Below, one piece after another: positions 9,252 through 17,582 of a stretch of 41,449 nucleotides of DNA. The DNA lies in the NCBI GenBank assembly GCA_035570235.1, contig DATMML010000037.1, forward strand, positions 110,977 through 152,425, given 5' to 3'. The notes under the pieces were generated by a model. The model worked only from the letters and a program-made list of their open reading frames with translations, was not told the DNA's origin and ran no database searches. Both the position numbers and the translations under genes were made by a program. Source of the DNA: Vicinamibacteria bacterium (GTDB lineage: Bacteria; Acidobacteriota; Vicinamibacteria; Fen-336). Every line of letters starts with the position of its first letter. Positions within the stretch are counted from its first letter, which is position 1.

Positions 9252-9938
9252 TTGGGGGAGGGGGAGAGGGCGGTCCAGGCACCGATGCCGCCTCTTGGAT
9301 CGTCGCGGCGGTGGGCGGTCATCCTGTCGCCGATCGGCGTCATCGCCCTGGGCTTCGCCGTTCAGCGCCTGGCCGGGCTCGTGATCGGGGCCTGGGCCTG
9401 GATCCCGACCATGCTCGTCTTCTGGGGTGCGGTGGCCACCCTGATCTGGTGGGGCCGACAGGGGAACCCGGCCAGGCTCTGGCTCCGAAGACCACGAGGG
9501 TCAGGGGTGTGGTCGGCTCTCGCGCTAGGGGTGGGGCTCGTCTCCGTGCGCGAGTTCGTGCTGGGCTGGCATGTCCTTCGGTCTCCGACCCTGCTCGCAT
9601 TGTGGCTGGGGTTCGGCCTGCTCAACCCGTGGCTGGAGGAAGGATATTGGCGCGGACTGCTCATCGATGCCACCCGCAGCTGGCCCTTTGGGCTGGGGGT
9701 CGTCTACTCGACGGCGTTCTTTGCCCTCAGCCATCCGCTGATCTGGGGAGTGCACTCCGCCGCGCTTCGTCATCCGGCCGTGCTGGTCGGTCTGGGTCTG
9801 GCGGGGGGCGTGTGGGGCATGGCTTACTGGCGGACGGGTAGCCTTCGCTGGACGATCGCCGGCCACGCCTGCGCGAACCTATTCGGGCTGTCAGTGCCGG
9901 TTCTTCTGAACCTGCACGTTCCCGGTGGCTTGAGGTGA
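9252..9938 (+). CDS. CPBP-family intramembrane metalloprotease
   Basis: 228-residue multi-pass membrane protein of the CAAX-protease/bacteriocin-processing (CPBP, Abi) family. Motif 1 is LEEGYWRGLL (the EExxxR signature), motif 2 the His of FFALSHPLIWG, motif 3 the HxxxN of GHACANLF; together these form the metal site. Roughly six hydrophobic segments are visible (residues ~22-40, 45-66, 80-100, 110-125, 148-165, 175-225). The substrate is unknown; relatives process prenylated proteins or give immunity to bacteriocins. Start is uncertain: TTG at 9252 has GGAGG seven bases upstream, while ATG at 9285 (MPPLGSS) has only a weak SD. It follows the YcaQ-like gene closely and may be cotranscribed. 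Confidence 0.82.
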   Translation: MGEGERAVQAPMPPLGSSRRWAVILSPIGVIALGFAVQRLAGLVIGAWAWIPTMLVFWGAVATLIWWGRQGNPARLWLRRPRGSGVWSALALGVGLVSVREFVLGWHVLRSPTLLALWLGFGLLNPWLEEGYWRGLLIDATRSWPFGLGVVYSTAFFALSHPLIWGVHSAALRHPAVLVGLGLAGGVWGMAYWRTGSLRWTIAGHACANLFGLSVPVLLNLHVPGGLR

Positions 9939-10137
9939 GCACTCGATCGATTGGCCCCGGCCGTCTCCCTGGGACCCGGTCGAGCAGCGGATACACTCGA
10001 CCTTCGTCATCGAAGGTAACGCCCAGGGCCTCCCCCTGCGCTACGAGGAACTCCCGGTCCGGAGCGAAGCTCAGACTGCTCGCGTCAACGCGGAGGAAAG
10101 AGTGAAGCAGCGGGCCCCGCGACAGGCGCTTCGGCCA
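9939..10137. other. Gap with a start-less open frame, possible gene remnant
   Basis: Between the CPBP stop and the convergent amidase stop. One plus-strand frame is open from 9934 to about 10155 without a start codon and reads like ordinary protein (for example HSTFVIEGNAQGLPLRYEEL), but I do not recognise it. It may be the debris of a gene or chance openness in GC-rich DNA. Confidence 0.2.
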
Positions 10138-11436
10138 TCACCTGGCCGGAGCTAGCCCCCGCAGGAGCGGCTTGTCGATCTTCAGGACGACGCCCGAATT
10201 GCGATCGGCGATCTCGCTGATCTGGTATTGGGCGGCGGTGCCCAGCACCTGGGCGACTTCCGACGGACCCAGGCCGTAGTCCTGCGCCAGCCACCCGGCC
10301 ATGTTCGACGTCGCCATGCGTAGCGCGTCGTCCACCGATCCACCGAATCCCGTTGCCATGATCTGGCCCTCGTTCTCGACGCGCGGCGCGGAGGGGCGGC
10401 GGCCCGGGATCACGTCGACCGTGAAGGTGACGTCGGCCGAGGTCTCCAGCCCGCTGCCGTTGAGCTCGCCGTCGCCCTGCGCGGCATGCACGTCGCCCAG
10501 GTACAGCAGGGCGCCCGGGGCTTGGATGGTCAGATAGACGGTCGCGGCCTCGCGGATGAGGTTGAAGTCCATATTGCCGCCGTAGAAGCCCGAATCATTG
10601 GCCATCGGCGCAGCATCGCCGGGTGGGGCTGCGACGCCGATCGAGCCGATCATCGGGCGCAGGGGCAGGACGTAATTGGCGAGATTCCCCGTTGCTCCCT
10701 CGGGTGTGCCGACGTTCTTCTCGAGATCCAGCCGCCACCGGACCGGCTTGTTGATCCCGTCCATCCGGCGTGCCAGGCCGGCGGTTAGCGCGCTGTCGAC
10801 CAGATGGTCGTTGGTACCGGCCCAGTCGCGGTTCAGCCGCAGGCGCACGATATGAACGGCGAGTGTGTCGCCCGGCATCGCCGTTTCGACGTAGATCGGG
10901 CCCGTCAGCGGATCGCCGCCCGCGGCGCGCTTGATGCCCTGCGCATCGACTCCGCCGGCGTCGATCGTGGTTGTGTGCACCGTATCGCCTGGCCAGACTC
11001 GTAGCACGGGTGTCGCCTGAGGCGAATAGGAGCGCTGGAAGCTCGTCGGCGTGAACTCGATCGTCTGCGGCGGGCCCGGCCTTCGGTCGGGAATCCGCGC
11101 GGCTCTGAACGCGGAGCTGAAAGGGCGGACGCCCTTGTCGCCTTCCGTGATCATGGTCCCCATGATGACGCCGTCCGCGACGGTTGCCGTGACACTTCGG
11201 CTACCCGCGCGGAATCGCAGCATCTTGCGTTCGATGGTGCCGGACAAGGGAACGCCGTCAAGGCTGCCGGTGAGAGGGTTGCTCGCCTCGACAAGATCGA
11301 GCCGGGCGACGCTGGTCGTTCCGTTGAATTCCATCGTGGCGATCCAGTGGCCCACGAGCAGCGGAGCATCGGTGGGCGGTTGGCCCTGCGCCAGGGCAGC
11401 AACGGCCAGCAGGATTAGGCATGCAGCTCCTCGCAT
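10138..11436 (-). CDS. Secreted acetamidase/formamidase-family protein with extra N-terminal domain
   Basis: 432-residue protein with a signal peptide (MRGAACLILLAVAALAQGQ). Residues ~25-100 look like a small beta domain (VGHWIATMEFNGTTSVARL). Residues ~110-430 match the FmdA/AmdA amidohydrolase fold: LRVWPGDTVHTTTIDAGG, GPIYVETAMPGDTLAVHI, GNMDFNLIREAATVYLTI, LYLGDVHAAQGDGELNGSG, each a standard block. It probably hydrolyses formamide or a short amide, releasing ammonia, but outside the cytoplasm; the real substrate is unknown. The start ATG at 11436 has GGAGGGG six bases upstream. The gene sits between an unexplained gap and a dead tyrosine recombinase and looks somewhat less GC-biased than its neighbours, so recent transfer is possible. 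Confidence 0.85.
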   Translation of the reverse strand: MRGAACLILLAVAALAQGQPPTDAPLLVGHWIATMEFNGTTSVARLDLVEASNPLTGSLDGVPLSGTIERKMLRFRAGSRSVTATVADGVIMGTMITEGDKGVRPFSSAFRAARIPDRRPGPPQTIEFTPTSFQRSYSPQATPVLRVWPGDTVHTTTIDAGGVDAQGIKRAAGGDPLTGPIYVETAMPGDTLAVHIVRLRLNRDWAGTNDHLVDSALTAGLARRMDGINKPVRWRLDLEKNVGTPEGATGNLANYVLPLRPMIGSIGVAAPPGDAAPMANDSGFYGGNMDFNLIREAATVYLTIQAPGALLYLGDVHAAQGDGELNGSGLETSADVTFTVDVIPGRRPSAPRVENEGQIMATGFGGSVDDALRMATSNMAGWLAQDYGLGPSEVAQVLGTAAQYQISEIADRNSGVVLKIDKPLLRGLAPAR

Positions 11437-11460
11437 CTTTCGCCCCTCCACGCTGCCTTA

Positions 11461-11889
11461 ATGTCCACTCTTCTCTTCTGCTGTTCAACCCGTGCCGCGT
11501 CGTCCTGGCCCAGCAAAAACTGGATCTGCTCGAGGGCCCGCCGGAGAGCCGGGCACAGTTTGCGCACGGGCGACGTAAACCGTGGGGTGAGAGTTGGAGG
11601 GAGAGAAGGACCGCGTACTCGGCGACGATGCCGAGGACGGCTGTCGTGGAAAGCCTCTCCCCGACAACACTCCCCCACCGACTGCCCGGAAGATCCGGCC
11701 CTGGGCGATGCCCGCCGTCTCAAGCCACGCCCGGAGGGCCGCCTCCACCCAGTCCGGGACGGGCACGGTGCGGATCCGGCCGCCCTTGCCGGAGATGTCG
11801 ACAAAGACCGCCCGGCCGTCCCCCTCCTGGAGGTCGCCAACCGTGAGGCCCACGAGCTCGCCCCGGGGGAGGGCACCGCCGAGGAACCC
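11461..11889 (-). pseudogene. Tyrosine recombinase remnant (5'-truncated, frameshifted)
   Basis: Catalytic-domain remnant of a phage-integrase/XerC-type recombinase, readable only by switching frames. Frame 1 (from 11889) reads GFLGGALPRGELVGLTVGDL, then KGGRIRTVPVPDWVEAALRA and GRIFRAVGGGVLSG. It then shifts: GERLSTTAVLGIVAEYA and LSPHGLRRPCANCARLSGG, which carries the HxLRR catalytic box. A second shift gives ALEQIQFLLGQDDAARVEQQ, the normal next block, but the conserved GH is GQ and the nucleophilic Tyr segment is missing. The N-terminal half is absent, cut off at the terminator of the redoxin gene. At least two frameshifts plus loss of the tyrosine make it non-functional. It also fills the 489 bp between the amidase and redoxin genes. 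Confidence 0.8.
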
Positions 11890-11914
11890 TGGCCGTCGGG
11901 CGCGACGGCCAGGG
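11887..11914 (-). terminator. Strong hairpin terminator after the redoxin gene
   Basis: Perfect 12 bp inverted repeat CCCTGGCCGTCG / CGACGGCCAGGG around a 4-base loop, starting 12 bases after the redoxin TAG. The following bases (GGGTTCCTC) give no real U-run, so it may act as a GC-rich intrinsic terminator or RNA 3'-end stabiliser. Confidence 0.7.
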
Positions 11915-11925
11915 CTCGTCGGAGA

Positions 11926-12546
11926 CTAGCGGTATTTCACCGAGCAGCCGTAGGGCTGGCTGGAGGTAGTGGTCACCGGCTTGCCGGCCATGGCCTCGTC
12001 CAGGGCCGTCTGTACGTAGTTCCGGGCGGTGGCGATGTCGGCCTTGTCGATGGAGGGCCGATCGTCGATGGCGCCGTTGTAGATCAGCTTCCCGCTGGGG
12101 TCGATGATGAACATGTGGGGCGTCGTCTTCGCGCCGTAGGCCTGGCCCACCGCTCCCTCGGAATCGAGGAGGAAGGCGGTGGGGGCGGCGCCCTTTTCCT
12201 TAACGAGGGCGTTGGCCTTCGTCGCGTCCAGGGCTCCCTGCTTGCCCCCGGCCGAGGAGTTGATCGACAGCCAGACCACGCCCTTGCCGGTGTAGGTCTT
12301 CTGCAGCTTCTGCATGTTCCCGCTGCCGTAGTGCTTCCCTACGAAGGGGCAGTCGAAGTTCACCCATTCCAGGACCACGTACTTGCCCTTGAAGGACGAC
12401 AGGGCCTCCTGCCCTCCGCTTGCATCGGGAAGGCTGAAGGCGGGAGCGGGCTGGCCCACGACGGCCCCCGCGAAGCTCGCGGCGGGATGGGCGAGAAACA
12501 GCGTGCAAGAAGCAGCGGCGGTCATCGCGTCTCTCATCTTCTTCAT
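11926..12546 (-). CDS. Exported redoxin (peroxiredoxin-like thioredoxin fold)
   Basis: 206-residue thiol protein of the AhpC/TSA-redoxin type. A signal peptide spans residues 1-26 (MTAAASCTLFLAHPAASFAG). The mature domain starts with VGQPAPAFSLPDASG and has a single cysteine in the active position (FDCPFVGKHYGS), where thioredoxins have CxxC; then PHMFIIDPSGKLIYNGAID, the usual cis-Pro strand and following hairpin. A second cysteine lies near the C-terminus (PYGCSVKYR) and may act as a resolving residue. It probably reduces peroxides or protein thiols in the periplasm, fed by the DsbD homologue encoded 23 bp upstream on the same strand. ATG has AAGGAGA seven bases upstream. A strong hairpin follows its stop. 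Confidence 0.85.
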   Translation of the reverse strand: MKKMRDAMTAAASCTLFLAHPAASFAGAVVGQPAPAFSLPDASGGQEALSSFKGKYVVLEWVNFDCPFVGKHYGSGNMQKLQKTYTGKGVVWLSINSSAGGKQGALDATKANALVKEKGAAPTAFLLDSEGAVGQAYGAKTTPHMFIIDPSGKLIYNGAIDDRPSIDKADIATARNYVQTALDEAMAGKPVTTTSSQPYGCSVKYR

Positions 12547-12569
12547 GGCCGGTTCTCCTTACTACTAGA

Positions 12570-14744
12570 TTATTGAGGGGAGGTGATATCGCTCGTCAAG
12601 CCACGAGCCGCGCGCGCGTCGCCGAGCGCGTCGTCGAGGGCGGCGAGCACGATCCCCGGGGTGATCACCTCGGGGAGCACGCGGGGGGGCCGGCCGGGGT
12701 CGCGGGGGTAGACCACGTAGAGGGGCACTCCCTGCCGGCCGTAGGAGGCCAGGGCGGACGTGATGTCTTGGTCGCTCTTGGTCCAATCCGCTCTCAAGGC
12801 CACGACACCCTCGCGTCGGAAGCGGTCTTGGACCTCGCTCGAGGCCAGGGCCACCCGTTCATTGACCTGGCAGGTGAGGCACCAGGCGGCGGTGAAATCG
12901 ATGAAGACCGGCTTCCCCTGGGCGCGCACCCTGGCCAGGGTCTCCGCCGAGTAGGCCTCCCAGGCCAGCCCGCTTCCTCCCCCGCCCGGCCCCCCTCCCC
13001 CTTCCGCGGAGCGTACGCCCAGGACGAGGCCCACGGCGAGGAGGAGGGCCGCCGCCGCCGGAGCCAGATGGCGCGCGCGCGGGCCAAGCCCGGTAGCAGG
13101 GGTCCGCCCGTAAAGCCAGGCCGCGAGGCCGAGGGCGAGCAGGGCCAGAAGCACGCGGGTCATACCCTCGACACCCGCCTCCCGGCCGAGAAGCCAAAGC
13201 AGAGCCACCACCGTGGCCATCAAGAGAAAGCCGAGGAACTGCTGGAAGCCTTCCATCCACGCACCCGGCCGCGGCACGAGCCGAAGCAGGCGGGGGTTGA
13301 GCGAGAGCACGAGGTAGGGCGCGGCCATGCCCAGGGCGAGGGCGGTGAAGACGAGCAGGGACACCGCCCCCGGCTGGGTCAGCCCGTAACCGAGCGCGGA
13401 GCCCATGAAGGGGGCCGTGCAGGGCGTGGCCACGATCGTGGCCAGGGCGCCGTTCCCGAAGGAGGACAAAAGGCCCGTCCGCTCCCGGTTCAGGTTCGCG
13501 GCCGCGATGAGCGACTCGCCCAGGGGGAAGACGCCGAAGAGGTTCAACCCGAGGGCGAAGAAGAGGGCGGCCAGGAACGCGACGAAGGTGGGGGACTGGA
13601 GCTGGAATCCCCAGCCCACGCTCCTCCCCCCCGCGCGCAGGGCGAGCATCAGACCGGCCAGAAGCCAGAAAGACACGAGGACCCCGACCGTGAAGGCGAC
13701 CCCGTGCCGCCAGGCCCTTGGGGACTCCTGGCCCGACTGTCGGACAAAGCCCATCACCTTCAGAGAGAGCACCGGCAGCACGCAGGGCATCAGGTTGAGG
13801 GCGAGGCCGCCCAGGAAGGCAAAGGCGAGGACCACGGCCAGGCCCCGGCCGGGCGGAGGCCCTTCGATCCCGGCCCCCGGCGAGGCGGTCAGGGGCGAGA
13901 CGGGCACATCCACCTCCACGGCAACGGGGGCCGCCCCCCCCTCGACCAAGAGGACACCCGTGACGTGATAGAGAGCGGGGCCGTTGGCCGCCCGCGCGAT
14001 GTCGAGGCGGTGGCCGCCCGCCACTCGGTGCAGGGTCTGCGGGTTCGGATACTCCACCACCAGGGGCTGGTCAGAGAAGAAGTAGGCGCCGGAGGGGGCC
14101 TGGGGCGCGCGGAAGGTGAGGGCAAGGACGCCGGCCGTGGCCGCCGCCTTCACCTCCCAGCCCCGGGCAGGCACAGGGAGATGGCCGCGGGTCGCCTGGA
14201 AAAGGGGCGCGTTCGCGGGTGCGGGTCTGGGCGCTTCCGCGCGCACGGGCAGGACCAGCTCCAGCTCCGCCCGCCCGGGAATGCATGCCTCCTGACACTC
14301 CAGCCAGTCCACCCGGCCTGCGAGCCGGACCTCGCTCCCCGGGGACAGAGTCTGGGGAGGCGTGATCGCGACAGGAAGCAGCACGTCGCCCTCGTATCCG
14401 TAGCTCATCAGGGGCGGGGCGGCTAGGCGGCCCGGAAAGGGCCATTGCAGCGGCCCCGCCTGGAAACCCTCGGGCAGCCGCCAGGTCATCCGCGTGGGCA
14501 GGCCTGAATCCGCGGGGTTCTTCCAGTACGTATGCCAGCCCTCGGCCATCTGGAGGCGGATGCCCACCGAGAAGGGACGCCCGGGCTGGATGGACTCGAC
14601 CTCCGCCAGCAGGCTCGGTTTAACGTGCTTGCCCGCGGGCGTCCCCGCCACCGCGGGCGCGGCCAAGGCGAGAAGGGCCAGGACGAAGGTTGTTGCCGGG
14701 GGCTTCTTCCTCGTGGCGTGCAGTTTTCGACCTCCCCACTCCAT
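12570..14744 (-). CDS. dsbD: Thiol:disulfide interchange protein, DsbD/ScsB family
   Basis: 724-residue inner-membrane reductant conductor carrying electrons from cytoplasmic thioredoxin to periplasmic thiols. Order: signal peptide (to about residue 33), periplasmic DsbD-alpha-like domain with a Cys pair in WLECQEACIPG, eight or so membrane helices (~300-585) holding the conserved pair in LNLMPCVLPVLSLK and VATPCTAPFMG, and a C-terminal thioredoxin domain with AAWCLTCQVNE (CxxC). The N-terminal domain resembles the ScsB-type rather than E. coli DsbD. The ATG at 14744 lacks a clear SD, though GGGAGG precedes a possible CTG start at residue 8, just before the basic part of the signal peptide. 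Its partner redoxin follows after 23 bp. Confidence 0.92.
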   Translation of the reverse strand: MEWGGRKLHATRKKPPATTFVLALLALAAPAVAGTPAGKHVKPSLLAEVESIQPGRPFSVGIRLQMAEGWHTYWKNPADSGLPTRMTWRLPEGFQAGPLQWPFPGRLAAPPLMSYGYEGDVLLPVAITPPQTLSPGSEVRLAGRVDWLECQEACIPGRAELELVLPVRAEAPRPAPANAPLFQATRGHLPVPARGWEVKAAATAGVLALTFRAPQAPSGAYFFSDQPLVVEYPNPQTLHRVAGGHRLDIARAANGPALYHVTGVLLVEGGAAPVAVEVDVPVSPLTASPGAGIEGPPPGRGLAVVLAFAFLGGLALNLMPCVLPVLSLKVMGFVRQSGQESPRAWRHGVAFTVGVLVSFWLLAGLMLALRAGGRSVGWGFQLQSPTFVAFLAALFFALGLNLFGVFPLGESLIAAANLNRERTGLLSSFGNGALATIVATPCTAPFMGSALGYGLTQPGAVSLLVFTALALGMAAPYLVLSLNPRLLRLVPRPGAWMEGFQQFLGFLLMATVVALLWLLGREAGVEGMTRVLLALLALGLAAWLYGRTPATGLGPRARHLAPAAAALLLAVGLVLGVRSAEGGGGPGGGGSGLAWEAYSAETLARVRAQGKPVFIDFTAAWCLTCQVNERVALASSEVQDRFRREGVVALRADWTKSDQDITSALASYGRQGVPLYVVYPRDPGRPPRVLPEVITPGIVLAALDDALGDARAARGLTSDITSPQ

Positions 14745-14847
14745 TACGAAACGATACCCCGAAGCGGGCGACGGCCGTTCGTGAAGCCGCGTAAAACGTT
14801 GTCACCGGTGGCTTCCCGGGCTTAGGGGTCCGGGCAGAATGCCCCGA

Positions 14848-14876
14848 GCCCCCGGGGGCGACCTCTCTTAGGTCGC
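14848..14876 (-). terminator. Hairpin overlapping the thrA stop codon
   Basis: Two adjoining inverted repeats: GCGACCT / AGGTCGC (14858-14864 with 14870-14876), with the TAA stop of thrA in its loop, and the palindrome GCCCCCGGGGGC at 14848-14859. No U-run. Possibly a terminator between thrA and dsbD; weak evidence. Confidence 0.3.
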
Positions 14877-17363
14877 GGCCAGGTACTGGATATCGTTCAG
14901 AATGCCGGCGGCGGTGACCTCGGCTCCCGCTCCGGGGCCGGTGATCACGAGGGGCTCGTCGCGGTACCGGCGCGTCGTGAACGAGATGAGGTTCCGGGTC
15001 CCGCGCAGGGCCCCGATGGGCGAGGAGGCGGGCACGGCCACGAGGCGGACAAAAACCGCACCCGCGGTGGCGGTCACGACGTAGCGGAGGGTCCGCTCCT
15101 GTCTGGCCGCGCGGGCCGCGCGCTCCCGCCAAGCCGCGTCCAGCGAGGGCAGGCGCTTCATGAACTCCGACCGCGAGAGCCGCCGCAGCCGGGGTGGGAC
15201 CAGGTCCTCCGGGGCGGGAGGGAGCCCGCGGTAGCCGAGGAGTCGGGCCAGGATCAGCCCCTTGCGCGCTGCGTCGCGGCCGGACAGATCCTCGCGGGGA
15301 TCGGGCTCCGCATAGCCGCGCGCCACCGCTTCCGCCACCGCCTCCGAGAAGGGCCGGCCCTCCCCCACCGCGGAGAGCACGAACCCCAACGTGCCGCTCA
15401 CGCATCCCTCGATGCGCAGGACGCGGTCGCCGCTCTCCACCAGCTTTCGGTGGGTGTCGATGACGGGCAGCCCCGCCCCCACCGTGGCCTCGTAGCGAAG
15501 CCGCCGTCCCGCCTCCTCCGCCGCCGCGAGCAGGCCGGAGTACGCTTCGGGCGAGCCGGCCAGCGGTTTCTTGTTGGCGAGCACGAGGTCGAAGCCCTGG
15601 CCGAGCGCGGCGCGCAGCAGATCGCCGGTCTCCTCGGCCGTGACGTCCACCAGCACCGGCCGGGAGACGGCGTGGCTGGCGATGAAGGAGAGCGCGGCCG
15701 CCGCCCCCGCCCGCTCTCCCCCCAACGCGGCCAGGAGCTCGCCCCGGTCCTTGCCCCGGGCCAGGCGCAGGAGGCGGACCCGCGAGAGGCCGCGGGGGTC
15801 GAAGAGGTAGCCCGAGCGGTCGAGGAGGCCGACCAGGCGGACCCGGGAAGCTCCGTTGCGGGCCGCCACCTGGTCGGCGAGCGCGCGTCCCACCCGGCCG
15901 AAGCCGAGGAGGACGACGTCGGTGCGGGGTGCCCCCGGGGGCCGGCCGCCCCCGATCTTGGAGAGTTGGAAGGCAGCGTGGACCCGCCGGGTCGCCTCCG
16001 CGGCATCCGTCCCCGCCACCACGAACGAGATGTTCAGCTCGGACGAGCCCTGGGCAATGGCGATGACGTTCACGCCCCCCCCGGCCAGGGCGGAGAAGAC
16101 CCGGGCCGCGATCCCCGGCGTCCCCGCCATGCCCCTTCCCACCACTGCGATCACGGCCACGCCGCTGCGGGCGACCACCCCGTCGATGAGGCCGGTGGCG
16201 AGCTCCTCCCGGAACACGCGGCGCAGAGCCTGGACCGCGCGGGCCGCCTCCCCCTCCGGAAGGGTGAAGCCGATCGAACTCTCCGATGAGGCCTGGAAAA
16301 TGGTGGAAACGGAGAGCCCCTCCGCATGGACGGCGGTGAAGGTCCGGGCAGCGATGCCGGGCACGCCCATCATCCCCTTACCCGCCACCGTGACCAGGGC
16401 CTGTCCCTGGATCGTGGCCAGGGCCTTGACGGGGTAGGCCTCCAGGGTGCTCCGCCCCGAGACCTCCGTCCCCGGACGCTCCGGATCGTGGAAGGAGCGG
16501 ACGTGGAGCGAGATCCGGCTCCCCTCGAGGGGGATGAGGGCGCGGGGGTGGAGGACCTTGGCCCCGAAGTAGGCCACCTCCGCCGCCTCGCGGTGGTGGA
16601 GTTGGGGGATGAGGCGGGCGTCGGGAACCTGGCGGGGATCGGCGGTCAGGATGCCGGCCACGTCCTTCCACAGGACCACGCGCTCGGCCCGGAGGGCCCG
16701 CCCGAGCAGGGTGGCCGTGAGATCCGAACCACCCCGGCCGAGAGTGGTGACACCCCCATCCGGCGCAGAGCCGATGAACCCGGGCACGACCACGGTGACC
16801 CCCCGGCGCAGCAGGGGCGGCAGCAGGCGTAGGGCCCGCCGGCGGGTGGCCGCCAGGTGGGGCGCGGCGGCCCCGTGACGACCGTCCGTCGACACCAGCC
16901 GGACGGCGTCCACCAATTCCGCGCGGCGGCCCGCGGCGCGCAGCGCCTCCGCGAGGATCGCGCTCGCGGCCCGCTCGCCCCTGGCAATAAGAGTGTCGCT
17001 GGCCCGCGGGGAGAGCTCGGCCAGGGCCGCTACCGCCCGTGCGATCTCCCGGTAGTCGCGGGCGGCGGCGTCGAGGGCGGCCAGGAGCCGGCGCCGCGGC
17101 CCCCCCGCCCGCAGCAGACCGAGCGCGACGTCGCGGTGGCGGCGCAGGAACGCCGCCGCCACCTCGCCTCCCGCTCCCCCTTCCCCCCCCGCCGACCGGC
17201 GCGCGCCCGCGAGGAGAGCGTCCGTGACCCCGGCCACCGCCGAAGCCACCACCACCAGAGGGCCGCGATGCCCCCGGATGAGCGCCACCGCACGGCGAAA
17301 GGCGACCGCGTCGGCCAAGGAGGCGCCCCCGAACTTCCACACCTGAAGGGGAGGACCCGGCAT
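14868..17363 (-). CDS. thrA: Bifunctional aspartokinase / homoserine dehydrogenase
   Basis: 831 residues catalysing the first and third steps from aspartate to homoserine, the precursor of Thr and Met. N-terminal kinase (KFGGASLADA at residue ~10; GRGGSDLTAT; KDVAGILTADPR). Two ACT regulatory domains follow (GKGMMGVPGIAARTFTAVHA, GRGMAGTPGIAARVFSALAG), the usual sites of end-product inhibition. C-terminal dehydrogenase: nucleotide-binding GFGRVGRALAD, LANKKPLAG, the catalytic region YEATVGAGLPVI and SGTLGFVLSAV. The ATG overlaps the stop of the preceding 66-residue gene by one base (TGATG), so translation is coupled. It closes an operon starting with the MetB-type gene, which puts homoserine production and use together. 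Confidence 0.95.
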   Translation of the reverse strand: MPGPPLQVWKFGGASLADAVAFRRAVALIRGHRGPLVVVASAVAGVTDALLAGARRSAGGEGGAGGEVAAAFLRRHRDVALGLLRAGGPRRRLLAALDAAARDYREIARAVAALAELSPRASDTLIARGERAASAILAEALRAAGRRAELVDAVRLVSTDGRHGAAAPHLAATRRRALRLLPPLLRRGVTVVVPGFIGSAPDGGVTTLGRGGSDLTATLLGRALRAERVVLWKDVAGILTADPRQVPDARLIPQLHHREAAEVAYFGAKVLHPRALIPLEGSRISLHVRSFHDPERPGTEVSGRSTLEAYPVKALATIQGQALVTVAGKGMMGVPGIAARTFTAVHAEGLSVSTIFQASSESSIGFTLPEGEAARAVQALRRVFREELATGLIDGVVARSGVAVIAVVGRGMAGTPGIAARVFSALAGGGVNVIAIAQGSSELNISFVVAGTDAAEATRRVHAAFQLSKIGGGRPPGAPRTDVVLLGFGRVGRALADQVAARNGASRVRLVGLLDRSGYLFDPRGLSRVRLLRLARGKDRGELLAALGGERAGAAAALSFIASHAVSRPVLVDVTAEETGDLLRAALGQGFDLVLANKKPLAGSPEAYSGLLAAAEEAGRRLRYEATVGAGLPVIDTHRKLVESGDRVLRIEGCVSGTLGFVLSAVGEGRPFSEAVAEAVARGYAEPDPREDLSGRDAARKGLILARLLGYRGLPPAPEDLVPPRLRRLSRSEFMKRLPSLDAAWRERAARAARQERTLRYVVTATAGAVFVRLVAVPASSPIGALRGTRNLISFTTRRYRDEPLVITGPGAGAEVTAAGILNDIQYLAAT

Positions 17364-17563
17364 CAACGCCCGCCCTCCGTGCGCCGGAAACTCGCGAAAT
17401 TGAGGCGGACCTCGCCTTCCGGGCCGGTGATGGAGATGCGGACGAGCCGAGAAGGGGGGGCGTCCCGACAGGCCCCAAACAGCTCCTCCAGGCTCCGCAC
17501 CCGCACCTCGGTGTCCACGGTGTCCCGGCCCCGACCTGTGCTCAAGGTGACCACGGCTTCCAT
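17363..17563 (-). CDS. Uncharacterised 66-residue protein
   Basis: I do not recognise this gene. It has an excellent SD (GGAGGCG six bases before ATG), its stop overlaps the thrA start, and its codon pattern matches neighbours, so it is very likely real. The protein is soluble, mixed alpha/beta by eye (MEAVVTLSTGRGRDTVDTEV, then SLEELFGACRDAPPSRLVRI and GEVRLNFASF), with one cysteine and no signal. Position between a membrane protein and thrA suggests a link to the homoserine/methionine operon, but nothing in its sequence shows what it does. Confidence 0.72.
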   Translation of the reverse strand: MEAVVTLSTGRGRDTVDTEVRVRSLEELFGACRDAPPSRLVRISITGPEGEVRLNFASFRRTEGGR

Positions 17564-17582
17564 TTCGCCTCCGGGAAGGGGC

